This document shows positions 32,936 through 45,437 of a stretch of 64,000 nucleotides of DNA, one piece after another. Both the position numbers and the translations under genes were made by a program. Under the pieces are notes generated by a model that did no database searches, was not told where the DNA came from, and saw only the letters and a program-made list of their open reading frames with translations. Numbering within the stretch: the stretch's first letter is position 1; each line of letters begins with the position of its first letter. The DNA is taken from the NCBI GenBank assembly GCA_032717465.1, contig CM064715.1:36566546-36630545 (forward strand). The letters run 5' to 3'. Source of the stretch: Coenobita brevimanus (Eukaryota; Arthropoda; Malacostraca; Decapoda; Coenobitidae).

Positions 32936-33720
32936 TTTATGACAGAATCAACCGGACGTGAAGTATGTTTTGTCTTCAACTGTACTCTCATCCCGTATTA
33001 ACCTGACATTTGAGCGAGGGTAATGATGAAGATGATGATCATGGCGATGAAGATGGAATGAGTAGATGTAAGGATGATAAAGATGATGATGATGATGATA
33101 ATGATATAAGTACGGTATTTTTAAAGAAGTGCATTTTCTAAAATTTAAGTAGTACTTATTTCTATGTGTCAATAATTAAAACAAAATTATATTTATTACA
33201 AAATTCTTTTAAACAATGATTTTAATTTAACCGAGCTTTAGGTAGAAAGAAAGAACAAAAGGCCATGATTGTAAAGCGTGTCTCATTAAACAAAAAAAAA
33301 ACAAAAAAAAAATTTAACACTTCGGAAGACCCAAAACGAAATCACTTCATGTCTCGTCTGACAAAAGACATACCATTTTTCCAAATCAGTCATGTTTTAT
33401 GTTAGATGTATCTAGCCGTTTTAAGTTAGCATTTCACATGTTTGAAGGAAAATAAAAAATAAATGCCCAAAGCTTAGACTTTATCCAAATTTTAAAAGGA
33501 AGGATACATGGACTACAGCCCTCTACTAGCTCTGTGACGGCCCATTGTGACTTGTGTAAAAGGGACGAACGAAATAGCTATCTTTCTAAACCATCACAAA
33601 AATTGTGTTACAGTTTTTATCCAAAGTACTGAAAAGCTTGATTGCCTGTAAATTCTGCATTGCATTTCGTGAAAATATCTAATGACTTCAACTATACCTC
33701 CTAATAAGATGTTTTCTAGT
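32936..33720. other. No gene seen; GAT-rich patch
   Basis: About 33010-33110 is rich in GAT units. The remainder is AT-rich with no recognisable coding or repeat similarity to the rest of the window. Confidence 0.55.
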
Positions 33721-33722
33721 TA

Positions 33723-33724
<2 letters not shown>

Positions 33725-33786
<62 letters not shown>
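33725..33786. repeat. (TA)n microsatellite
   Basis: Pure TA units directly before the CATCATCATC tail of the minus-strand SINE. Confidence 0.95.
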
Positions 33787-35153
<1,367 letters not shown>

Positions 35154-35235
35154 TAAATTTGGCGACCTCTTATCAGGATATTCAGGATATTATCATAAGG
35201 ATATTGCTTGATATTTTTGTGACTGTGATTTATTC

Positions 35236-37941
35236 ATGGTGTCTACTATTACTACGCTTGATGAAGCCAAAGATTTTTTGTCAAATGTGCAAACAGTGTG
35301 TGATGTAGAAAACAGAACAAAGAATGAACTTAAGCATGTTGCTCAACAATTGGGAATTGCTGTTCACTCTCATCATTCTAAAGATCAAATTGTTGGCATG
35401 ATTAATTAAAGCTTGTTTGATATAACTCCTCCAGATGAGAAAACGCAGATTGAAATAGCTAAGTTACAGCTACCCCTGCAGGAGGCTCGTGCTAAGGAGG
35501 CTGAGTTTCAGGCACGTGCTAAGGAGGCTGAGTCTCAGGCTCGTATTCAGGAGGCACAAATTGAACTTGCTAGGATTCAGGCAGACCATGAGTATCGCAT
35601 GAAACAAGGTGGAACTGGATCATCTAGCTCTGATGATTTTGATGTGGCTAGAAATGTTAAACTTGTCCCTCCTTTTAATGAATCTGATTTAACAAAGTAT
35701 TTTCAGTTGTTTTGAGAGGGTAGCTACAGGTTTTAATTGGCCCAAAAAGTATTGGCCAGTACTCCTACAGAGTGTTCTCACCGGTAGAGCTCAAGTAACT
35801 TATGCATCTTTGCCTCAGGATCAATCTGATAATTATGATGTAGTTAAGAGCTTGATTCTTAAGGCCTATGAGCTTGTTCCTGAAGCGTATAGAGTAAAAT
35901 TTAGGATAACTTATAAGCAAGATAAGCAATCCCATGTTGAGTATGCAAAAATCAAAGAAGATCTGTTAGAGCAGTGGTTAAATTCTAAGAATGTAAATTC
36001 TGATTTTGATAAATTTAAGCAGATGATTTTGCTGGAGGACTTCAAAAGGTGTATTAATAAAGATGTAAGCCTATATCTTGATGAGAAAAGAATAGATAAT
36101 TTGTCTGATGCTACAGTTTTAGCTGATGAATATGTTCTCACTCACAAGAGATATTCTAAAGAAAAAAGGAAAGCTGAGAGTAATTACGTTGCCTCTACTC
36201 AGAATGCAGGTAACAGGAAAGAGAATAATGATGATGTTTCTCAGGAAGTAAATACCAGCTCCACCTCTAGATTTCAGAAAAGTAAATGTACTTATTGTAG
36301 TAAGCTTGGTCATACTACGGAGAAATGTTTCAGGAGACAGCGTGATGTGAACAAAAAGGAGTCTTTAAATATTCAGTCAATTTGTCTAGTGTCCACCCTT
36401 GAGAGTTCCCAGAATTCTTTAACCGAGTTAACTGAACCTGCTTTGAGGGGTAATTTAAATTCTCATGATGAAGCTCCTCTTTTGAGCAGTAACGTGGGTG
36501 ACACTCTCAAGAGTTCATGTGCTAATTTCCTGTCTGATGGTTTTGTCAGTCCTCTGGACAGTAATAACAAGAAATCAGTTAAAATATATCGTGATACAGG
36601 TGCTTGCCAATCCCTTATGCTGACCAGTGTTCTAGGCTCTAATGTTAATTCCTCTGATGAAACTGTAATCTTACAAGGTGTAGGGAATAATTACTTCTCT
36701 GTCCCTCTGTGCAGAGTGAATTTAGAGTCTGGTTTTTTTAATGGTTCCGTTATGGTTGGGTTGGTTGAGACACTCCCAATGTCAGGTGTAACTTTCTTAC
36801 TTGGAAATAATATTGGTGGAAGTCAAGTGTGTCCAGCTCCTCAGTTGTCTAGTGAACCAGTGACTGCGACCCAGGATTGTGATATCCCTGATGTGTTCTC
36901 TGCATGTGCTGTCACTAGGGCTAAGTCTAAAGTTACTGGTGACTTAGAGGATAATGATTATGATGATGTTATCCTAGCTGACACTTTTCTTGCTAATTTG
37001 GACCACTCACCAGATGAGGCAGTACCCCGTAGTGTTGATAATTTGTCTCGTCAAGAGTTGGTTGAGTTGCAGGTTGCTGACCCTGAGTTGAAAGGTCTAG
37101 CTAACTCTGCTTGCAGTGAGGAAGAGTCAGCTGGTGCTTCTACTTGTTATTATATAAAGTCAGGAGTACTTATGAGGAAGTGGAGACCCCCAACAGCATC
37201 AGCCGACTGTGAATGGGAGGTTGTACATCAAGTTGTCATCCCTCGTGTTTGTAGGCAGGATATCATTAGAGTGGCTCATGATTCCAGTTTGGCAGGACAC
37301 CTTGGAGTGAGGAAGACTGTGGCACGCATTTTGAAACACTTCTACTGGCCAGGTATCTTCAGAGATGTTTCCTGGTATTGTAAGTCTTGTCACACCTGTC
37401 AAGTCGTGGGGAAGTGTAATCAGACCGAAAAGGTTGCACCTCTACTTCCCATTCCTCCTTTTGAGGCGCCATTCACCCGTGTGTTGGTGGATATTGTGGG
37501 CCCTCTTCCTAAGACTTCTTCAGGATTTTCTTATGTGTTGACCCTGATTGATATGGCTACTCGTTATCCTGAAGTCATTCCACTTAGAAATATCTCAGCA
37601 AAGAACGTGGTTAAGGAAATGCTAGGGTTCTTCACCAAGTTTGGTCTGCCCAAGGAGGTACAGTCAGACCAGGGAAGTAATTTCATGTCGAATGTTTTCA
37701 AGCAGTCTCTGAAAGAGTTGGGCATCACCCAGATCACGTCTTCAGCTTACCATCCCCAGACCCAAGGAGCGTTGGAGAGATATCATCAAACACTCAAATC
37801 GATGCTCAAGAAATACCTTTTGGAACATCAGAAAGATAAAGGTCTTCCATTTGTTGTATTTGCCGCAAGAGAATCTCCAAATGAATCACTGGGCTTCTCA
37901 CCCTTTGATCTGTTTGGCCATGAAGTAAGAGGACCCCTTAA
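35236..37941 (+). pseudogene. Gypsy-1 copy 2 Gag-protease-integrase ORF
   Basis: The start is ATG 35236, corresponding to 3180 in copy 1. Lesions are a TAA at 35407 (AATAAA became AATTAAA) and an extra T near 35711 in TTGTTTTGAG. From 35810 a single frame runs through capsid, zinc knuckle (CTYCSKLGHTTEKC), protease (RDTGACQS, LLGN) and integrase with intact HHCC finger (CKSCHTC) and catalytic D, D, E (VDIVGPLP, QSDQGSNF, GALERYHQ). This shows gag and pol share one frame in the family. The frame is cut in FGHEVRGPL by the piggyBac. Confidence 0.9.
37938..37941 (+). repeat. piggyBac TTAA target site, left copy
   Basis: TTAA of gypsy-1 followed by the piggyBac terminus CCCCTTAACCGCGGG. The right-hand TTAA is at 42206-42209. 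Confidence 0.88.
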
Positions 37942-38160
37942 CCCCTTAACCGCGGGGCGTCACTTTCGTGACGCTCGGCTACAATGGATCATACCGCGGG
38001 GCGTCACTTTTGTGATTCTGTGTTATTTTGAATTATCCCGGGCTCTCAAGTGGTGGCTTGTATCATATATCAGTACTGCCAATGTTCAACACTAGTCAGC
38101 ACTCCAAATCTCATCTGTACTCCCATCCATTGTTGACATTTTAGCTATTTTAACCCCTTC

Positions 38161-39093
38161 CTGACTCCCCTCCCTACCTGCCCTCCATTACCCTCTCCTC
38201 TCACCTCCCACGCCGCGCTGCGCTACGGAAATTTCCCCCTTCTCTTTCCACAGATTTCATCCATTGAAATAAGGCCTATGCCCTATATTTTTACCCAATA
38301 ATATATACCAAAAAAAAAACAGGTAAGTGATAGTGTTATACTCCAGAAATTGCCTAATTATCACCTGACAACACCTCACGTGCATTCATTCGCTACATTA
38401 CCACGGTAATTTCCCCTTTGATTTATGCCTTGTAATCGATGTCTGTAATAAAAATATATATCAGAAAGGAAGGGGAGAATCCTAATTGACATTTACAGTC
38501 ACCTGGAACTACCTATTTCTATATTTATTGCCGAGATTTTCTACCTATAAAAAATTAGCATGTAAGTTAGCAGCAGTAAGCCTAAAGTGTCATTGTCAAC
38601 CCTTCCCTTCTCAGATAATTTACCCCCTTCTTGACTCCCCTCCCTACTTGCCCTCCATTACCCTCTCCTCTCACCTTCCCACCCCGCGCTGCGCCACCGA
38701 AATTTCCCTCTTCTTTTTCCACAGATTTCATCCATTGAAATAAGCCCTATGCCCAATATTTTTACCCAATAATATATACCAAAAAAAAAAACAGGTAAGT
38801 GATAGTGTTATACTCCTGAAATTGCCCAATTATCACCTGACAAAACCTCACGTGCATTCATTCGCTACATTACCACGGTAATTTCCCCTTTGATTTATGC
38901 CTTGTAATCGATGTCTGTAATAAAAATATATATCAGAAAGGAAGGGAGAATCCTAATTGACATTTACATTCACCTGGAAGTACCTATTTCTTTATTTATT
39001 GCCGAGATTTTCTACCTATAAAAAATTAGCCTGTAAGTTAGCAGCAGTCAGCCTAAAGTGTCATTGTCAACCCTTCCCTTCTCAGATAAGCCG
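38161..39093 (+). repeat. 470-bp tandem duplication in piggyBac leader
   Basis: Unit 1 (38161-38630) and unit 2 (38631-39093) both begin .TGACTCCCCTCCCTAC and end CCCTTCCCTTCTCAGATA. They differ at only a few positions, so the duplication is young. It lies between the left terminus and the transposase start. Confidence 0.92.
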
Positions 39094-39130
39094 CGGCATT
39101 TAGTTCCTTGTCCTCCACTGCAGAGACAAC

Positions 39131-41355
39131 ATGTCGCACTCGCGCCCCGCCATTCCTGCCGCTTCTGCGCCCATTGCAAAGGGCCCCGTGACCTCTACCC
39201 CCAAGAAAAGTGTTGAGGCAAGCAGGAAAGGCCTCAGTGACTCTGCAGTGGCACGAGAACTTGCTGAATTGTCGATGATAATAATGGACAGCGATTTTGA
39301 CGATTCCGGTGAATCGTGTGATGAGCCGGGTGAACTTATCGCGCCAGAAACAGCGACAACAAGTGCTCCTACCAGTGAATCTGTGTGTAGCTCCAAGGGA
39401 AAGGAGCCTTTAGTGCAGGAAGGAAAAGAATTTGGGAAGGGAGTGAAAAGACGGCGTGTTAGCCCCAGAACAATGTCCCCACGTGACCCAGCCCGCCATG
39501 AGTCACGAGATCATTCACCTCCCCGTTCCCCAAGCCCCGCTTTACTCATCTCGTCATCATCGTCGGCTGAGTTATCTCCGGAGTCTTCGTCGTCGGAGTC
39601 ACCACCAGCATCAACAGTGAAGGCCGGCCGTAGAGGTAGAGGTAGATCTAAGAGAGTGAGAAGTAGTGTAGCTAGTAGGGTAAGGGCTGCTAGTGCTGTA
39701 CGGCAACCTAGGGTCAGTGCGAGTGACCTTGACCGTGATAAGCCTCCCTCTCAGCCAACCTCCACCACCACCACCACCACCATCCCTCCACCGCCACGCC
39801 AGGGAATCCTGGACGCCTTCGCGTGGACGGAAGGGTCAGATTTTGTCCCCGAAAACCTGGTTTTCGATGAGAGCTCGTCAGGGAGTTCAGCCTGCCTTCA
39901 CTATGGACGAAAATGCTGAGTGTGTCGACTACCTTTTTGGCCTTCCTAGATGACGAAGTCATGCAGCACATATGTGATGAGACTAACAGGTTCGAATCAC
40001 AACGTGCTGCTAGTGGTACAGGTGCAGCCAAGATGCAACAGTGGACCATGCTGGGAGTGCAGGAGCTGTATGTGTTCTTTGCCCTCATGCTTCTTATGCC
40101 ACACTCCAAGAAGCATGAGTTGGAAGAATACTGGTCCATGGACCCCTTACTACCCTCACCGACCTTCAACAAGTACATGGCCAGAGATCGCTTCCGGAAC
40201 ATCATGGGAAACCTGCACTTTGCCGACAACGATGTACCTTCCCAAACCGACCCACTCTGGAAGATCCGGGAGATTCTGAACAGAATGAAGGATAAGTTCA
40301 TGTCATTCTTCCACCCATTTCAGAAGGTTGTCATTGATGAGTCCTTGGTTCTGTTCAGAGGACGTCTTCGGTTTGTTCAGTACATTCCAAGCAAACGCCA
40401 TCGCTTTGGAATTAAGTTCTTTGTACTGTGCGACTGTAAGACGGGGTACATCCTTGACTTCGTCATATATTCAGCCAGCACTGTCGATCTCGATAAAACA
40501 CACCCCCTTGGCTTCTCAGGCTGTGTAGTGAAAGTGCTCCTAGAAAAGTATTTTGGTGGGAATCATGTGCTGTATACAGACAACTACTATACAGCACCGA
40601 AACTTGCCAAATACCTTTCTGAGCACGGCATTGGCTCCTGCGGCACTGTCAAAAGTAATCGTGCCAACTTCCCCAAATTCCCAGAGGCAGGAAACTCGCA
40701 GCGAGGAGACGTGCACCTACGCAAGTCTGAGAAGATGCTGGCAATACGGTGGCATGACAAGAGAGTCGTGCACATGCTCACCACCGTACATAAGGGGGAG
40801 ATGAGAGACAGTGGGAAGGTCGACCGTAGGACAGGCGAACCTGTGATGAAACCTGATGCTGTGTTGGACTATAATATAAACATGCGGCTGGTGGACAAGT
40901 CCGACATGATGATTGGTGAGATCGACTGCCTCAGGAAGAATACTAGGTGGTACAGGAAAGTTTTTCTGCATCTCATAGATATGACGATGCTGAACGCCTT
41001 CATCCTGTACAAGATGAAGGTAAAGCCACCCAAGTCCTTCTCCCTGAGGTTGTTCGCCAGGACTTGTGTCCAGCAGCTGCTGGAAAAATATGGTAAGGTG
41101 CAAGCAGCAACTCCAAGGCGCCATCCAGTTACACTTCCCTACCGACTTGAGCAGAGGGCGTATATGGAGCGGCACAGACTTGAGCTAATGCCTGCCACAG
41201 GGAAAAGGAAGGCTGCGATTCGCAGGTGTCAGGTATGTGCGCATACCACACGCCGCACACCTGAGCATAAACGCACCTCTTGGCAGTGCGCTGAATGCCA
41301 GGTTCCCCTCTGTGTAACCTGCTTCTTCGATTATCACAGCCAGAAGCAGTTCTAA
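39131..41355 (+). pseudogene. piggyBac transposase with two frameshifts
   Basis: The N-terminal part (39131 to about 39875) is a long Ser/Pro/Arg-rich, low-complexity stretch of about 250 residues, unusually long for piggyBac. Two one-base frame changes fall near 39878 and 39943. From 39945 the main domain is open to the stop at 41353: VVIDESLVLFRGRL (first catalytic Asp), VLYTDNYYTAPKL (second), RLVDKSDMM (third), then a C-terminal Cys-rich finger (CQVCAHTTRR ... CAECQVPLCVTCFFDYH). Everything needed for catalysis appears present apart from the frame. It is not a domesticated PGBD gene, because terminal repeats and TTAA flanks are kept. Confidence 0.9.
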
Positions 41356-42205
41356 CAGTGCAAATGTGGAAGCAGAATTATTTGGAAATAATGTGTAAAT
41401 AATGTGTAAATAATGTGTAAATAGCAGGTGAAAGCAATGGATGTTCAGTTCATATGATTGAACAGTGTACTATAGTTTCATCTTACTGAAAGTGACAGTG
41501 AATAACATATTGTAAGTAAAATAGAAGGGTAAATATTGAAAAATAGAATAGAAAATGTAAATAGTAATGTAAGTAATTAGTAATATAAGAATATGAGTAC
41601 AAATAATTTATGTTATAACAGTGAGAGTGAATCCGTGGCTCTCCACGTATTTTACTGACTGAAAAATAGAATGACTTCAGTGACAATAAAATAATACGAC
41701 TGAATGAAACTTATGGAGAAAAGACTCCAGATATATATAAGTGTGATATAGTAATAGAAATATAAAGTGTGAGGGGTTTTATGAATAATAAATGACAGAG
41801 TGCCTAGAGCGAACTAGCGCAAGTGCGGCGATCAGACGCGCTCGTAATTTCCATTGCTTTCACACTGTTTTTTTGAAAGTATGGAACCCAAACTACTTGA
41901 AAATGGTAGAATAGTGTTTATAGTGTTTGTATCTGGCTGTGGTAATCATATAACGGGTTGTCGGGAAGTGTAAAGTGGAGACTTAGTTACCCTACTTCAG
42001 AGGTCTCCACAAGTCCTACGGAAACTGACGAAGGCTCAACAATCATTCCAGGAGAAAGCTGAAGGTATGTGCTATAAGCATATATAATTTTATTATTCTA
42101 GGACTAATAACTGATTTTTAGCAAATATTTTTTGAGAGTCTCTCGGAGCCCAAATAACCCCGCGGGACACGCAAGTAATTGGTAAACAAGCCCGCGGTGT
42201 AGGGG
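41356..42205 (+). other. piggyBac 3' non-coding region and right terminus
   Basis: AT-rich DNA with GTGTAAATAAT repeated three times near 41391. The right terminal repeat CCCGCGGTGTAGGGG lies at 42191-42205 and a second CCCGCGGG-type motif at about 42159. No further gene. Confidence 0.75.
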
Positions 42206-42209
42206 TTAA

Positions 42210-42421
42210 AGAGTGACTAAACTACTAGAATGAAACAAAAATAGCAAAGAAGAATGCTTTGCCCCACCCAGCAAACCCACCGAAGCCGGCGAGAAAAAGT
42301 CAGAAGGAACACCATACAGTACTGAAAAACTGGCATGGACGTTTTATAGGAAAGTGCGAACGGAGAAAAGAGATTATCGTAGTGAAACCTGAAAAAGAAA
42401 GAAAAAAAATTATTACTGGTA
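42210..42421. other. Unassigned sequence right of piggyBac
   Basis: It should be gypsy-1 if the piggyBac insertion were undisturbed, but it shows no gypsy-1 similarity. A plus-strand frame (VTKLLE.NKNSKEECF) looks faintly coding-like but is unidentified. It ends at the poly(T) of a minus-strand LINE at about 42422. Confidence 0.6.
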
Positions 42422-42439
42422 TTTTTTTTTTTTTTTTAA

Positions 42440-42897
42440 TACCCACACTTTGTCAGAATATGCTTATCTAACCTATATTTGAAGTTCTTAATGAAAGGGG
42501 CAGCAACTACACTACTAGGTAGTTTATTCCATTCGTCTAGTACTCTATTGTCAAACCATTTTCTATGTATTTCTTTACAAGAACGAAATTTATGTAGGTG
42601 GAACCCATTACTTCTACTTCCATCCTGTATACTCACTTCAAGTACCTTGCTAACATCTCCCTTGTTTATTCTCGTCATCCACTAAAACACCTTACTTATG
42701 TCTCCCCTTACTCTACGCATTCCTGGTGAGTGCAAATTTAATCCTTTTAGACTGTCCTCGTATGAAAGGTCCCCAACATCATGTATCATTTTTGTCAATC
42801 TTTTCTGTGCATTTTCCAAAGAATTTATATCCATTTTAAAGTAAGGACACGAAAACTACGTAGTCTAAATGCGGCCTTACTAATGCTAGACATAGTT
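42440..42897 (-). pseudogene. CR1-like RT C-terminus (distal side of LINE B)
   Basis: Minus strand: LALVRPHLD at the LINE B junction (about 42880), FKMDIN.LENAQKRLTKMIHDVG, then the frame 42436-42678 with TRINKGDVSKVLEV and FDNRVLDEWNKLPSSVV...FKYRLDKH, the usual closing motif of CR1-type RT proteins. Confidence 0.8.
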
Positions 42898-45437
42898 TTT
42901 TTTTTTTTTTTTTTTTTTTTAATGCGAGGAAGAAGGAACCAAAGGCTAGGAGCCCGCAAAACAGTTTCTTCCAAGAAAAAACGAATAATACAAAAGAGAG
43001 CCAAATTCAAGATCCGTTCATTTCGAGATGCCTGGACACACTGCGTTTGAAAGAAAGCAGAAATACAGACAGAGAGAGACAGTTCCACAGTTGACCTGTT
43101 GCATAAATGATGGACTGAGAGTAACGGTTAACTCTTGCATTAGAGAGTTGGACAGAAAAGGAACGAGAGTTTGTGGATAGACGGGTGCTACGAACCCGTC
43201 GTAGAGGTGGAAATATGCAAGCAGACAGTTCAGAGGAGTGACCATGGAAACAGCGATAGAATAGAGATAAAGAAGCAACAGTGCAGTAAAGAGACAGATG
43301 TTGAAGGGAGCCTGTGAGAGGAGGAGAGTTAATGAGACAAAAAGCCTTTGACTCCACCCCATTGAGAAGACCTTTATGTGGGAAGCCTCCCCACACATGA
43401 GAGTTGTACTCTACACAGGGGCGAATAAAACCCATGTATAAAGTCAACAATTGTGCAGCTGTAAAGAAGGTACGGAGTCTGCTTAGCACACCTAAACTCT
43501 TGGAAGCAGATTTTACAAGAGATGTAATATGAACTTTCCAAGATAAAATCCCGAACGAATGTAACCCCAAGCATGTTCAAGGATGATGCAGGATTGAGCT
43601 GGATATTATTAAACATTAGTGGGTACTCCTGAGGAAGATTTTGTCGGGTTCATAGGTGTAAAAACTGTGTCTTTGGTGCATTAAAAACAACAAGATTATT
43701 TTTACTCCAGTCAGAGATATGAGCCAAGTCAGACATCAGGTGTGCCATAGCCCCATCCCTTGTTTGTTGAAGTAACTGCTGAGATGGACGTTGCGGGAAC
43801 CGAATGGAAATATGAAGGGTGGAATCATCAGCGTACGAGTGGATAGGGTTAGTTGTACAGCTTAGAAGATCATTGATGAATAAAAGGAAGAGAGTTGGTG
43901 ATAGGAATAGACCTGAGGAACACCACCGTTGATAGATCTGGGAGAAGAACAATGTCCGTCTACAACAGCGGCTATAGAACGACCAGAAAAGAAGCTGTAG
44001 ATGGAGGCACAGATAAAGAGATAGAAACCGTATGAGGGCAGTTTGGAAATTAAAGATTTAAGCCAGACTCGATCGAAAGCCTTTGAGATGTCAAGTGTAA
44101 GGGCAAAGCTTTCGCCAAAGTCCCGACAGGAGGACGACCAGGAGTCTGAAAGGTAGATGAGCAGATCGCCAGTGGAGTGTCCCTGACGGAACCCATACTG
44201 ACAATTAGAATGAAGGTTGTGATAGAAAAGATGCCTTAAAATTTTTCTGCTAGGAATAGACTCGAAAACTTTTGAGACACAGGATGTTAAAGCAATTGGA
44301 CGATAGTTAGAGGGTTGGGAATGGTCACCCTTCTTTGCAACTAGATAAATGAGAGCAAACTTCCAGCAAGAAGGAAAGGTACAAGTTGAGAGACAAAGGC
44401 AAAAGAGTTTACCTAGGCAGGGTGTAAGCTCGGAAGCACAGTTCTTGAGAACAACAGGAAGGACTCCATCTGGCCTATATGCCTTGTTTGTATTGAGGCA
44501 CGTGATGGCATAAAATACATCAGCTGATGAAATGTTAATGTCAGCCATGAGGAAGTCAGAGGGGGCAGTGATGGAGGAACAGCACAGGAATCGTCTAAGG
44601 TAGAATTGGAAGAGAAAGTCTGAGCGAAGAGATCTGCTTTGTCAGTAGAAGAAATAACTACAGAGCCATCAAAGTAGAAAAGAGTAGGGAAGGATGATGA
44701 GGTAAAGTTGTTTGAAAGTTTTTTGGCAAGGTGCCAAAAGGAGCGGGAAGAATTCGAGTTGGAGAGTTGAGAGCATTTAGTACGGATGAAATTATTTTTA
44801 GCAGAACGAGGAACAGACTTATCACGACTCAGGGCAGAAACATAAAAAAGATGTGATTCAGGGGTGGGTTGGCTCTGGTACATTTTATAGGTCCTCTCCA
44901 TGTTGCAGACAGCATTAAAACAAGCGTGATTAAACCAAGGCTTTCTTGCATTAGTCAAAGGATATGAGAAAGGAATGCATGCTTCCATGCCGAGAGAATA
45001 ACCTCCATAATGTGCAAGGCACACTCAGATGGCTCCCGGCCATGGAAGCAATAATCACTCCACGGAAAAGCAAAGAAGTACTGTCTGAGGGCCTCCCAAT
45101 CCGCAGCTCCAAAGTGCCACAGTCGACGTTTCTTTGGAGTGTCCACAGCCTGTACCAGAATAATAGGACAGGTTAAGGTAATAAGGTTGTGATCAGAGGA
45201 GCCCAATGGAGAGAAAAGATTAACAGTGTAAGTAGAAGGATTAGTTGTAAGGAAGAGGTCAAGTATTTTGGAGCTCTATCCAAGGCAGTCAGGGATATGG
45301 GTAAGGTGCTGTACAAGCTGCTCTAGGTCAATAAGGATAGAAAAGATGTAGGCTTGTTCACCAGGTGGATCAATGAAAGGAGAGGAGGGCCAAAGGTGGT
45401 GGTGAACATTGAAATCTCCTAGAATGGAGATTTCAGA
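42898..45437 (-). mobile_element. LINE B copy 1 (Jockey/CR1 group), 5'-truncated, in CR1
   Basis: The minus-strand poly(A) (T run at 42898-42920) marks the 3' end. The 5' end is truncated inside endonuclease at about 45437 (SILGDFNVHHHLW). It interrupts a CR1-like element on the same strand, between its LGITVSNDLRP and LALVRPHLD parts, so it is the younger of the two. Confidence 0.85.
43007..45437 (-). pseudogene. LINE B copy 1 endonuclease-RT ORF (degraded)
   Basis: Endonuclease end: LGDFNVHHHLWPSS, SPLGSSDHNLITL. Linker: NARKPWFNHACFNAV, FIRTKCSQLSNSNSS. RT: DVFYAITCLNTNKAYRPDGV, GDHSQPSNYRPIALTS, NCQYGFRQGHSTGDLL, LTLDISKAFDRVW, then in another frame LFLLFINDLLSCTTNPIHSYADDST (catalytic YADD, about 43830). 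C-terminus: CVEYNSHVWGG, SLSLFYRCFHG, PLRRVRSTRLSTNS. Four or more frame changes. Confidence 0.85.

Larger units (their letters stand above)
37942..42205 (+). mobile_element. piggyBac DNA transposon, near complete
   Basis: 4264 bp between two TTAA. Ends CCCCTTAACCGCGGG and, reversed, CCCCTACACCGCGGG: 15-bp inverted repeats with two mismatches. The left end carries CCGCGGGGCGTCACTTT.GTGA twice (37950 and 37995). A 470-bp tandem duplication precedes the gene. The transposase keeps all catalytic motifs but has two small frameshifts at 39870-39945. piggyBac transposases cut and paste precisely at TTAA. This copy inserted into gypsy-1 copy 2. Confidence 0.93.

Noticed and set aside
39945..41355. 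Domesticated host PGBD-like gene
   Set aside because: Flanking TTAA, terminal repeats and frameshifts show a plain piggyBac transposon.
42259..42471. Plus-strand frame between piggyBac and CR1
   Set aside because: Short, basic and unrecognised; its last part runs into the LINE poly(T). Left as unassigned sequence.
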